From: Methylobacterium sp. J-078
GTDB lineage: Bacteria; Pseudomonadota; Alphaproteobacteria; Rhizobiales; Beijerinckiaceae
NCBI RefSeq assembly: GCF_022829285.1
Contig: NZ_JAKSYI010000038.1
Span: 1 to 64,000, forward strand
Direction of reading: 5' to 3'
DNA length: 64,000 nucleotides
A program made the translations under genes and the position numbers. The notes beneath the pieces were generated by a model. It was not told where the DNA came from. It was given only the letters and a program-made list of their open reading frames with translations, and searched no databases. Position 1 is the stretch's first letter; each line of letters begins with the position of its first letter. Below, piece after piece: positions 47,675-55,473 of the stretch.

Positions 47675-48371
47675 GATCCGCGACCTCGTCTGCGGCTATG
47701 GCCACGTCACCGCCCTGAAAGGGCTCACCATCGACGTGCGCGAAGGCCAGCTCGTGGCCCTGGTGGGCGCGAACGGCGCCGGCAAGTCGACCACCCTGCG
47801 GGCGATCTCGGGGCTGGTGCCGGCCCGCTCCGGCGCCATCCGGCTCGACGGACGCGACATCACGGGGGCCGAGCCCCGGCGTATCCTGGAGGCGGGCATC
47901 GCCCATTGCCCGGAGGGACGACGCGTCTTCCCGCAGATGAATGTCGCCGAGAACCTCGCCATGGGCGCCTATCTGCGCCGGGACCGCGCCGGCATCGCGG
48001 CGGACCTTCAGCGCATCTACGGCGAGTTCCCGCGCCTCGCCGAGCGCCGCCAGCAGGCCGCCGGCACCCTCTCGGGCGGGGAGCAGCAGATGCTGGCCAT
48101 CGGTCGGGCCCTGATGGCGCGCCCGCGCCTCGTGCTCTTCGACGAGCCCTCCCTGGGGCTCGCCCCCAACATCGTCGAGCGGATGTTCGCCGTCATCCGC
48201 TCGATCTGCGACGCGGGCACCACCGTGCTGCTGGTGGAGCAGAACGCCTTCGCGGCCCTCGAACTCTGCGACCACGCCTACCTCCTGGAGACCGGCCGCA
48301 TCGTCCTCGAGGGCACGGGCGAGGCCCTCATCGCCGACCCGCACGTGCGGGAAGCCTATCTGGGTGGCTGA
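47667..48371 (+). CDS. ABC transporter ATPase, LivF family
   Basis: A 234-aa ATPase with Walker A GANGAGKST, LivF-type GIAHCPEGRRVFPQMNVAENL, signature LSGGEQQMLAIGRALM and Walker B LVLFDEPSLGLAPN. Completes the importer together with LivG. Its 3' end overlaps the GTG start of the Rieske gene. Confidence 0.88.
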   Translation: MLEIRDLVCGYGHVTALKGLTIDVREGQLVALVGANGAGKSTTLRAISGLVPARSGAIRLDGRDITGAEPRRILEAGIAHCPEGRRVFPQMNVAENLAMGAYLRRDRAGIAADLQRIYGEFPRLAERRQQAAGTLSGGEQQMLAIGRALMARPRLVLFDEPSLGLAPNIVERMFAVIRSICDAGTTVLLVEQNAFAALELCDHAYLLETGRIVLEGTGEALIADPHVREAYLGG

Positions 48372-48687
48372 GGCGCGGCCGGGCCCGACCTATCTGGGAC
48401 CGGTGAGCCTCCTGACCGGCCGTGCCCTCATCCCGATCCGGGTCGGTGGGCGGCAGCTGATCCTGGTGCGGGACGGGACGCGGATCGTGGCCGCCGAGCG
48501 AGCCTGCCCGCACGAGGGGGCGGACCTGTCCCTCGGCCGCTGCGCGGCGGGCCGGCTGCACTGCCCCCGGCACCAGGCCTCCTTCGACCTCCGGGACGGC
48601 TCGGTCTCGCCGGGCTGGTCGTTTCGCGCGCTGCGCCTGTCGCCCGTCGCGGTGAGGCCGGACGGGCTCTGGCTTTGGCCGGAGTAA
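48364..48687 (+). CDS. Rieske-type [2Fe-2S] ferredoxin
   Basis: A 107-aa single-domain protein. Cluster ligands are in CPHEGADLSLGRC followed by LHCPRHQASFDLRDG, the C-x-H...C-x-x-H pattern of Rieske ferredoxins. It starts at a GTG that overlaps the LivF stop, so it belongs to the operon, but no oxygenase is encoded nearby. It may carry electrons to or from the molybdenum hydroxylase, or serve an oxygenase located elsewhere. It ends the operon. Confidence 0.8.
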   Translation: MAEARPGPTYLGPVSLLTGRALIPIRVGGRQLILVRDGTRIVAAERACPHEGADLSLGRCAAGRLHCPRHQASFDLRDGSVSPGWSFRALRLSPVAVRPDGLWLWPE

Positions 48688-48892
48688 GGGGGGCGTCAAA
48701 CGTCTTCCGGGCGATGGCTTCGGTCAGCCTGCGCGGGCCCGGTCCTCTTGGTCCCGCGAGCCCCGCGCCGAGATCCCGACCCGGGCCGACGCCGCCCCGG
48801 TAGCCGACAGGCGCCGGCTCGCGGAGAAGGGGGTGACCTACGGCACCACCCTGCAGGCCGAACCTCCGGCCTGAGGGCCGTGGCGGTCGTCG

Positions 48893-49381
48893 TCAGGCCG
48901 CGATCTTGCGGCACTCGGCGGTGCAGGTCTGGCAGGCCGACCGGCAGGCGCGGCAATCCGCGATCTCGGGGAATTTGGCGCACTCGGCCTCGCAGGCGGT
49001 GCAGATCTCGCCCACCGCCTTGGCCAGGACGCGCGTGTGCGGGGAATTGACCGCCGCGAGCGTCTCCAGGGCCACGCAGGCATGGACGAGGTCGTAGACC
49101 GACTTCATGCAGGCGACCATGCGGGTGTCGCTCATCGCCAGCATGCCGAAGCAGTGCCGCAGGCAATCGTTGCCGGTCGAGACGCAGCGCGCGCTGGACT
49201 CCTTGAGCGCGGCGAACTGGGGCGGATGGTCGTGGTCCCCATGCGCGTGTGCCCCGTGATCCTGCGTCCCGTGGCCTTCCCCGTGCGCGTGCGACGGTTC
49301 GGCGCCCTGCGCCAGGGCCGGCGTGGCGGCGGAGAGCGCGATGGCGGCTCCAAGCCCGGCGAAGAAGTCGCGGCGTTCCAT
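48893..49381 (-). CDS. Tat-exported Csp-like copper-storage protein
   Basis: A 162-aa protein. It begins MERRDFFAGLGAAIALSAAT, a twin-arginine-type signal cut near ALA. Then a His-rich linker (SHAHGEGHGTQDHGAHAHGD) precedes a four-helix-bundle domain with Cys at regular spacing: CVSTGNDCLRHC, ACMKSVYDLVHAC, ICTACEAEC, CRACRSACQTCTAEC. This is the pattern of Csp1, first described in a methanotroph, which stores Cu(I) on Cys residues inside the bundle. The His-rich linker could deliver copper. The ATG at 49381 opens the signal. It stands alone; a role in copper supply to periplasmic enzymes is an inference. Confidence 0.8.
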   Translation of the reverse strand: MERRDFFAGLGAAIALSAATPALAQGAEPSHAHGEGHGTQDHGAHAHGDHDHPPQFAALKESSARCVSTGNDCLRHCFGMLAMSDTRMVACMKSVYDLVHACVALETLAAVNSPHTRVLAKAVGEICTACEAECAKFPEIADCRACRSACQTCTAECRKIAA

Positions 49382-49566
49382 GCTGATGCTCCCGCTCAGT
49401 CCGACCGCGTGTCCGGTCGTCGCCTCTGTCCGATGGCGGCCTCGCCCTGGCAATGGGGCCTGCGTGAAATTGATCGGAATCGCGTGGGCGCCTGCGGCAC
49501 TTTGCCGATGAGCGGCACCGGTCACGGGCGTCCCGGCGCAGCGGAGGTGCGCGAACGAATAATGCG

Positions 49567-49914
49567 TCAAGTCTTGACCGGAACCTTGGCCGGTCGTCCG
49601 GCAGCATCGCGAACGATCTGAAGTAGACGCTGGCGCTCCTGAGGATCCGCGATGCTGGTAAACGCCGCGAACAGGGCCGAGCAGTCCCGGCTCATCGCGA
49701 AGGCTTCGCCCTGCGTTGATTCCAGCGCATCGGGTCCGCTCGGTCGGATGGTGTCCGCCTGATGAAACGCCGTCACGGGCAGCCCGAGAGTCTCGGCGAT
49801 CTGCGCCTGAAGTTGCAGACTTCGCCGCCGCAAGTTGCTTGCTTCTTGCGAGCCATGGCGCGGCTCGCGATCATTTGATGGCTCGATGCCGGGTAGTCTC
49901 ATCTTGAAGATCAT
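49567..49914 (-). CDS. Hypothetical protein, about 115 aa
   Basis: A small soluble protein with no recognised domain. The segment LQAQIAETLGLPVTAFHQ resembles the first helices of a Cro/CI-like DNA-binding motif but is too short to call. The C-terminal helix contains FTSIADPQERQRLLQIVRDA. The start is uncertain: ATGs at 49914 and 49902 are both possible. It is divergent from the PAS-domain gene, so it might regulate it. Confidence 0.45.
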   Translation of the reverse strand: MIFKMRLPGIEPSNDREPRHGSQEASNLRRRSLQLQAQIAETLGLPVTAFHQADTIRPSGPDALESTQGEAFAMSRDCSALFAAFTSIADPQERQRLLQIVRDAAGRPAKVPVKT

Positions 49915-50063
49915 TCCAATACTTGGCGTCAACGACGCGTCTCGAATTTTCCTTGAATTGTATCTAATCACATGTCGCAGGAAATCTCACCTTCCGGCGT
50001 TGTTTTCATTCCAGCACCTCGGTATTGCTCGCGTCGAAGGTTTCGAAGGCGCCAGGAACGTGC

Positions 50064-50690
50064 ATGGGAGCGTATCGCGTGCGTGAGGCCGATGTCTCGC
50101 CACAAATGCTGCAAGAGGCGATCGATGCCACGGATGTGATCGGCCGGTGGGAATACGACGTTCCGAACGATCGGGTCTATACGGATACCCTCGTGGCCCT
50201 CGTGTTCAACGTCGATCCCGCCCTGGCGGAATCGGGCGCGCCGCTCGACGTCTTCCTCGCCGGTGTTCACCCCGAGGATCGCGCGAGAACCGCGCAGGAG
50301 ATCCGGCGCAGCGCCGAGACGGGGCTCTGCTGCACGATCGAGTACCGCGTCTGCTCGGCGGACGGCGTCGTGCGGTGGGTGCTGGATCGCGGTCGGACCG
50401 TCCTCGACGAAGCCGGGCGTCCCCGGCGCGGGAGCGGCGTGGTGATCGACATGACCCGGACGCGGTGCCAGCGTGACGCCAGTCCACCGGATGGCCACGA
50501 TCCGGACCGGAATCCCCTGGAGAACGCGGCCGAGCATTGTCTCGCGGCCCATAACGCCCTCCAGGCCGTTCCCGAGCCGCTGCTCCAGCGGATGAGCGAC
50601 ATGCTGCTGCTGGAAGTCGGGCGCTCCCTCGCCAGGCTCGTCGACGAACGCCGTCGCAGGGGCGTGGAGGCTGGCCGAGCCAGTCATTGA
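50064..50690 (+). CDS. PAS-domain protein
   Basis: A 208-aa protein with one PAS fold of the PAS_3 type: DATDVIGRWEYDVPNDRVYTD at the start, HPEDRARTAQEIRRSAETG, and IEYRVCSADGVVRWVLDRGR. The last 80 residues are helical and not recognised; no kinase, GGDEF or DNA-binding domain follows. The ATG at 50064 is preceded by AGGA. It probably senses a small ligand or redox state and signals through a partner. It ends about 65 bases before the LysR gene. Confidence 0.65.
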   Translation: MGAYRVREADVSPQMLQEAIDATDVIGRWEYDVPNDRVYTDTLVALVFNVDPALAESGAPLDVFLAGVHPEDRARTAQEIRRSAETGLCCTIEYRVCSADGVVRWVLDRGRTVLDEAGRPRRGSGVVIDMTRTRCQRDASPPDGHDPDRNPLENAAEHCLAAHNALQAVPEPLLQRMSDMLLLEVGRSLARLVDERRRRGVEAGRASH

Positions 50691-50755
50691 CGCCTCCCGG
50701 CGGGGCCGGGATACATTCGGGCCGGCTCGGATCCGCGGGTCGCGGAGGAGCGGAC

Positions 50756-51673
50756 ATGCCGGACGGATTCCCGACCCCGTCCATCCTGAACCGCCTGGAC
50801 CTCAAGACCCTGCGGTTGTTCGCGGCCATCTGCGAGGAGGGCACGCTGAACGGCGCGGCCCGGCGGGCGGCCATCGCGCCCTCGGCCGTCAGCAAGCGCC
50901 TCGCCGAACTGGAAGGCGCCCTGGGCTGCGCGCTCCTCACCCGCGAACCGCGTGGGATGCGCCCGACGCCGGCCGGGGAAACGCTGCTCCACCACACCCG
51001 CCGGATGCTGGCCAGCGCCGAGCAGATCAGCCTCGAACTCGCCGAACATGCTCGCGGCGTGCGCGGCTTCGTGCGGGTGCTCGCCAATCTCTCGGCGATC
51101 GTGCAGTTCCTGCCCGAGGATCTCCAGGCCTTCCTGGCCGTCCAGCCCGGAATCCGGGTCGATCTGGAGGAGCGGCCGAGCGGCGGGGTGGTGGCCGGCG
51201 TCGAGGAGGGCGTCGCCGATCTCGGCCTCTGCGCCGGCGGCACCGATGCCCGCTCCCTGCGCAGCTACCCCTATCGCCGCGACCGCCTCGTCCTCGTCAT
51301 GCCCGCCGACCATCCGCTGGCCCGGCGCGAGGCGGTCGCCTTCGTCGAGACCCTCGCGCACGACCATGTCGGGATGCACCGCGAAAGCTCGATCTACATG
51401 ACCCTGCGCGACGAGGCGCGTCGCCTCGGGCAGCCCCTGCGCCTGCGCATCCACGTGCCGAGCTTCGACGCGATCTGCCGGATGGCGCAGGCCGGCATGG
51501 GGCTCGGCGTGGTGCCCGCCCACGTTCATGCCCTTCTCGGCCCCCAGATGCACCTCGTGGCGGTGCCGCTCACGGATGCCTGGTCCCACCGCACTTTGAG
51601 CCTCGTGGTGCGGCCGGGCGCCCTGCCCCCGGCCGCCGGCCTGCTCCTTGAGCACCTGCGCACCGGCCTCTGA
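50756..51673 (+). CDS. LysR-family transcriptional regulator
   Basis: A 305-aa protein. The N-terminal winged helix reads LKTLRLFAAICEEGTLNGAA, followed by APSAVSKRLAELEGALG and the linker helix. The effector-binding domain includes VRVLANLSAIVQFLPEDL and VGMHRESSIYMTLRD. The start at 50756 follows GGAGGAG. It is oriented with, not away from, the CoA-transferase gene about 100 bases downstream, and probably activates that cluster in response to a pathway acid. Confidence 0.8.
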   Translation: MPDGFPTPSILNRLDLKTLRLFAAICEEGTLNGAARRAAIAPSAVSKRLAELEGALGCALLTREPRGMRPTPAGETLLHHTRRMLASAEQISLELAEHARGVRGFVRVLANLSAIVQFLPEDLQAFLAVQPGIRVDLEERPSGGVVAGVEEGVADLGLCAGGTDARSLRSYPYRRDRLVLVMPADHPLARREAVAFVETLAHDHVGMHRESSIYMTLRDEARRLGQPLRLRIHVPSFDAICRMAQAGMGLGVVPAHVHALLGPQMHLVAVPLTDAWSHRTLSLVVRPGALPPAAGLLLEHLRTGL

Positions 51674-51775
51674 TTTCAGCGTTCGTGTGAGGAGAACGCA
51701 CGCTCGCGCATGACGTTTGGACTTCGGGCATTCGGCACAATATCGCTACCTCCAAGAACAATGGAGGAAACGCCA

Positions 51776-52993
51776 ATGCCAAGCTCAGCCAAAGCTTCGG
51801 CCACCGGCCCGCTCAGTGGAATCAGAGTTCTCGAACTCGGCCAGCTCATCGCCGCGCCGTTCGCGACCAAGATCATGGCCGAGTTCGGCGCAGAGGTGAT
51901 CAAGGTCGAGACGCCCGGCGACGGCGATCCCTTGCGCAAGTGGCGCAAGATGCACGAGGGCACCTCGCTCTGGTGGTACCTGCAGTCCCGCAACAAGAAG
52001 TCGATCGCGATCAATCTGAAGACGCCCGAGGGCCTGGAGATCGTCAAGGATCTCGCCCGCAGCGCCGACGTGGTGGTGGAGAACTTCCGGCCCGGCGGCC
52101 TGGAGAAGCTGGGCCTCGGCTGGGACGTGCTCTCGGCCCTCAACCCCAGCCTCGTGATGGTCCGCATCTCGGGCTACGGCCAGACCGGGCCCTACCGCGA
52201 CCGGCCCGGTTTCGGCGCCATCGGCGAGTCGATGGGCGGCATCCGCTTCACCACCGGCAGCCCGGACAGCCCGCCCGCCCGCGTCGGCGTCAGCATCGGC
52301 GACACGCTGGCCTCGCTGCACGGTGTCATCGGCGCCCTCATGGCCCTCCTGCACGTCAAGACGAACGCCGGCGCGGGCCAGGTCATCGACGTCTCCCTCG
52401 TGGAGAGCGTGTTCAACGTCATGGAGAGCCTCGTGCCGGAATACGACCTCCTCGGCGAGGTCCGCACCCGCACGGGCGGCGCCCTGCCGGGCATCACGCC
52501 CTCCAACACCTATCCGACGAAGGACGGCGGTTTCGTCGTCATCGCGGGCAACTCGGACCCGATCTTCCGGCGCCTGATGGGCGTGATCGGCCGGCAGGAT
52601 CTCGCCGACGATCCCGCCTTGCGCGGCAATGACGGCCGCTCGGCCGTGGCCGGCATGCTCGATGGGGTGATCGCGGACTGGTCGCGGGCGCGCAGCGTCG
52701 ACGAGGCGCTCCAGGCCCTCGACGCGGCGGACGTGCCGGCGGGCCGGATCTATTCGGTGGCCGACATCGTGGCCGACCCGCACTACGCGGCCCGCGACAT
52801 GATCCTGGAGGCCGAGCTGCCCGGGGGCACCCGGGTCAAGATGCCCGGCATCGTGCCCAAGATGTCCGGCACGCCGGGCGGCGTGCGCTGGCAGGGGCCG
52901 GCGCTGGGCGCCCACACCGACGACGTCCTGGCCGACCTCGGCCGGGATGCCGAGACCATCGAACGCCTGCGCCGCGCGGGAGCGATCCAATGA
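51776..52993 (+). CDS. Class III (CaiB/BaiF-type) CoA-transferase
   Basis: A 405-aa protein. Recognisable blocks are LSGIRVLELGQLIAAPFATKIMA, the INLKTPEGLEIVKDL stretch, VVVENFRPGGLEKLGLG, RISGYGQTGPY, and the catalytic Asp in VSIGDTLASL. Family III enzymes move CoA from a donor such as succinyl-CoA to an organic acid. The ATG at 51776 follows GGAGGAAA; an upstream ATG at 51761 overlaps that site. The next gene is a lyase of the HMG-CoA-lyase family with a four-base overlap, so the CoA-ester it makes is probably split directly. Citramalate is a good candidate substrate. Confidence 0.8.
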   Translation: MPSSAKASATGPLSGIRVLELGQLIAAPFATKIMAEFGAEVIKVETPGDGDPLRKWRKMHEGTSLWWYLQSRNKKSIAINLKTPEGLEIVKDLARSADVVVENFRPGGLEKLGLGWDVLSALNPSLVMVRISGYGQTGPYRDRPGFGAIGESMGGIRFTTGSPDSPPARVGVSIGDTLASLHGVIGALMALLHVKTNAGAGQVIDVSLVESVFNVMESLVPEYDLLGEVRTRTGGALPGITPSNTYPTKDGGFVVIAGNSDPIFRRLMGVIGRQDLADDPALRGNDGRSAVAGMLDGVIADWSRARSVDEALQALDAADVPAGRIYSVADIVADPHYAARDMILEAELPGGTRVKMPGIVPKMSGTPGGVRWQGPALGAHTDDVLADLGRDAETIERLRRAGAIQ

Positions 52994-53928
52994 CCGGGAC
53001 CGCAACGAAGCCCAGCCCCCTGCTGATCCAGGAGGTCGCCACCCGCGACGGGTTCCAGATCGAGCCCGTCTTCGTGGCAACGCGCGACAAGATCGCGCTG
53101 ATCGACGCGCTCTCGGGCGCGGGTTTCTCCCGCATCGAGGTCTCGTCCTTCGTCTCGCCCAAGGCCGTGCCGGCCCTGCGCGACGCGGCCGAGGTCTTCG
53201 CCGGCCTTAACCGCCGGCCCGGCACCGTCTACGTCGCGCTGGTGCCCAACCCGAAGGGCGCCGAGAGGGCGCTCGCGGCGCGGGTGGACGAGGTCAACCT
53301 CGTCGCCTCGGTGAGCGAGACCCACAACCGCGCCAACATGGGCATGTCGCCGGCCGCCTCGATCGAGGGGTTCTCCCGCATCATGGAGACGGTGCGCGGC
53401 TCGGGCATTTCCACCAACGCCACGGTGGCCACGGCCTTCGGCTGCCCCTTCGAGGGGGAGCAGCCAGCGGACAAGGTGATGCGCCAGGTCGAGCGCTACC
53501 TTGCCCTTGGGATAGAGGGCGTGACGCTGGCCGATACCACCGGCATGGCCAACCCCCGGCAGGTGGAGCGCCTCGTCGCCCGCGCCCTGACGATCGTGCC
53601 GGCCGAGCACCTGACCCTGCACTTCCACAACACTCGCGGGCTGGGGCTCGCCAACGTGCTGGCCGCCTACGGGGCGGGCGGGCGCCGCTTCGATGCGGCG
53701 CTGGGCGGCCTCGGCGGCTGCCCGTTCGCGCCCGGAGCCACGGGCAACATCTGCACCGAGGACCTCGTCAGCATGGCCTACGAGATGGGCATCGAGACGG
53801 GCCTCGACCTCGACGCCCTGATCGGCCTGTCCCGCGACCTGCCGCGCCTGATCGGCCACGACGTGCCGGGGCAGGTCGCCAAGGCCGGCCGGCCTTCCGA
53901 CCTGCACCCGGTGCCGGCCGCGGCCTGA
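52990..53928 (+). CDS. HMG-CoA-lyase-family enzyme (possibly citramalyl-CoA lyase)
   Basis: A 312-aa TIM-barrel lyase. The start QEVATRDGFQIE carries the catalytic Arg-Asp pair, followed by IEVSSFVSPKAVPALRDAAEV, LHFHNTRGLGLANV (metal-binding His-x-His) and the Cys loop GGCPFAPGATGN. The family splits 3-hydroxy-3-methylglutaryl-CoA; members paired with a CaiB-type CoA-transferase in Chloroflexus split (R)-citramalyl-CoA into acetyl-CoA and pyruvate. The coupling here to a CoA-transferase favours the second type. Nothing for leucine breakdown is nearby. Confidence 0.75.
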   Translation: MTGTATKPSPLLIQEVATRDGFQIEPVFVATRDKIALIDALSGAGFSRIEVSSFVSPKAVPALRDAAEVFAGLNRRPGTVYVALVPNPKGAERALAARVDEVNLVASVSETHNRANMGMSPAASIEGFSRIMETVRGSGISTNATVATAFGCPFEGEQPADKVMRQVERYLALGIEGVTLADTTGMANPRQVERLVARALTIVPAEHLTLHFHNTRGLGLANVLAAYGAGGRRFDAALGGLGGCPFAPGATGNICTEDLVSMAYEMGIETGLDLDALIGLSRDLPRLIGHDVPGQVAKAGRPSDLHPVPAAA

Positions 53929-54059
53929 TCACCGACTCCGTGACCTCGGCCGGCAAGCCCCCGCAGAAGGTGGCTCCGGCCGGACCCTGAGCGCCCGCCA
54001 CGGCGGTCACCCCGGTGACCGCCGCAAGGCCGGCCCACGCCATCGCCCCAGGAGGAAAC

Positions 54060-55385
54060 ATGCCCATCGCCACCACCACCGCCCCGCTCGCGGGCGTGCA
54101 GGACGTCACCGAACGCAGCGTGGTCCGCAAGGCCGCGTGGCGGCTGATGCCGCTGATCATGGTCTGCTACATGTTCGCGTTCTTCGACCGGATCAACATC
54201 AGCTTCGCCAAGTTCCAGCTCCAGAGCGACCTCGGCTTCAGCAACGTCGCCTACGGGCTCGGCGCGAGCATGTTCGTGGTCGGCTACGTCATCTTCGAGG
54301 TGCCCTCGAACCTGTTCCTGTACCGGGTCGGGGCGCGCCGCTGGATCGCCCGCATCATGGTCTCGTGGGGCATCGCCACGGCGCTGATGGTCTTCATCAC
54401 CACCGAGTGGCACTTCTACGTCCTGCGCTTCATCATCGGCGCCATGGAAGCCGGCTTCGCGCCGGGCATCCTGTACTACCTCACCCTGTGGTTCCCCGCC
54501 TCGTTCCGGGGCCGCGTGACGTCCTTCATGTTCGTGGCCTCGGCCTTCTCGGGCATCTTCGGGGCGCCCGTGGCGGGCCTGATCCTCGGCGGCCTCAACG
54601 GCGTCGCGGGGCTGGCCGGCTGGCAGTGGCTGTTCCTGGCCGGCGGCCTGCCCTGCCTGATCCTCGGTGCCCTGGTGTTCTTCCGCCTCGACGACCGGAT
54701 CGAGGATGCGCGCTGGCTCTCGCGGGCCGAGAAGGACCTCCTCTCGGCCAAGATCGCCCATCACAACCGCGACATCGCCGACCATTCCCTCTGGGGGGCG
54801 ATCAAGCAGCCGGGCTTCCTCCTGATCGCCCTCGTGTACTTCCTGCTCCAGGTCGGCTCCTACGGCCTGAACTTCTGGGGGCCGGACCTGATCAAGACCG
54901 CCAGCGGCGGCCAGGCCGCCTCCGTCGGGTTCCTCACGGCGATCCCCTACATCTGCGGCGCCATCAGCATGGTGGTGATCGGGCGTCTCTCGGACGCCTC
55001 CGGCGAGCGGCCGAAATTCGTGGCCGGCCTCGCGATCGCGGCGGCCCTCGGGTTCTTCGCCGCCGGCCTGTTCGACCGCCAGATCGTGCCCCTGATGATC
55101 GCGCTGGCCCTGGTGGGGTCCGGCATCGTCGCCTCGATCCCGACCTTCTGGACCCTTCCGGCCAAGCTCGTCACCGGAGCGGGCGCGGCCGGCGGCATCG
55201 CGCTCATCAACACGCTGGGCCAGTTCGGCGGCATCGTCAGCCCGGTGGCGGTGGGCTGGGTCAAGGACCTGACCGGGTCCACCACCCCGGCGCTCTACGG
55301 GATCGGAATCCTCTGCCTCGTGGCGGCCGGCCTCCTGATCTTCGCGATGCCGGAGAGCCTGCGCCGCAACGACCGCAACCCTTGA
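54060..55385 (+). CDS. MFS transporter (anion:cation symporter type)
   Basis: A 441-aa protein with about twelve hydrophobic helices. The first reads LMPLIMVCYMFAFFDRINIS, typical of ACS-family carriers for organic acids (tartrate, phthalate, 4-hydroxyphenylacetate). MEAGFAPGILYYLTLWFP and the cytoplasmic loop with a GRVTSF block also fit this family. The ATG at 54060 follows GGAGGAAA. In this cluster it would import the acid that is activated and cleaved by the neighbouring enzymes. Confidence 0.85.
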   Translation: MPIATTTAPLAGVQDVTERSVVRKAAWRLMPLIMVCYMFAFFDRINISFAKFQLQSDLGFSNVAYGLGASMFVVGYVIFEVPSNLFLYRVGARRWIARIMVSWGIATALMVFITTEWHFYVLRFIIGAMEAGFAPGILYYLTLWFPASFRGRVTSFMFVASAFSGIFGAPVAGLILGGLNGVAGLAGWQWLFLAGGLPCLILGALVFFRLDDRIEDARWLSRAEKDLLSAKIAHHNRDIADHSLWGAIKQPGFLLIALVYFLLQVGSYGLNFWGPDLIKTASGGQAASVGFLTAIPYICGAISMVVIGRLSDASGERPKFVAGLAIAAALGFFAAGLFDRQIVPLMIALALVGSGIVASIPTFWTLPAKLVTGAGAAGGIALINTLGQFGGIVSPVAVGWVKDLTGSTTPALYGIGILCLVAAGLLIFAMPESLRRNDRNP

Positions 55386-55473
55386 GCGACGCCGTCCGGG
55401 CGGCGCTCCGGCCCGTCCGGCGCGCCGCCCTCCTCCCCGAAACAGCCTGCCCGAAACAGCCTGGAAGACCGCC

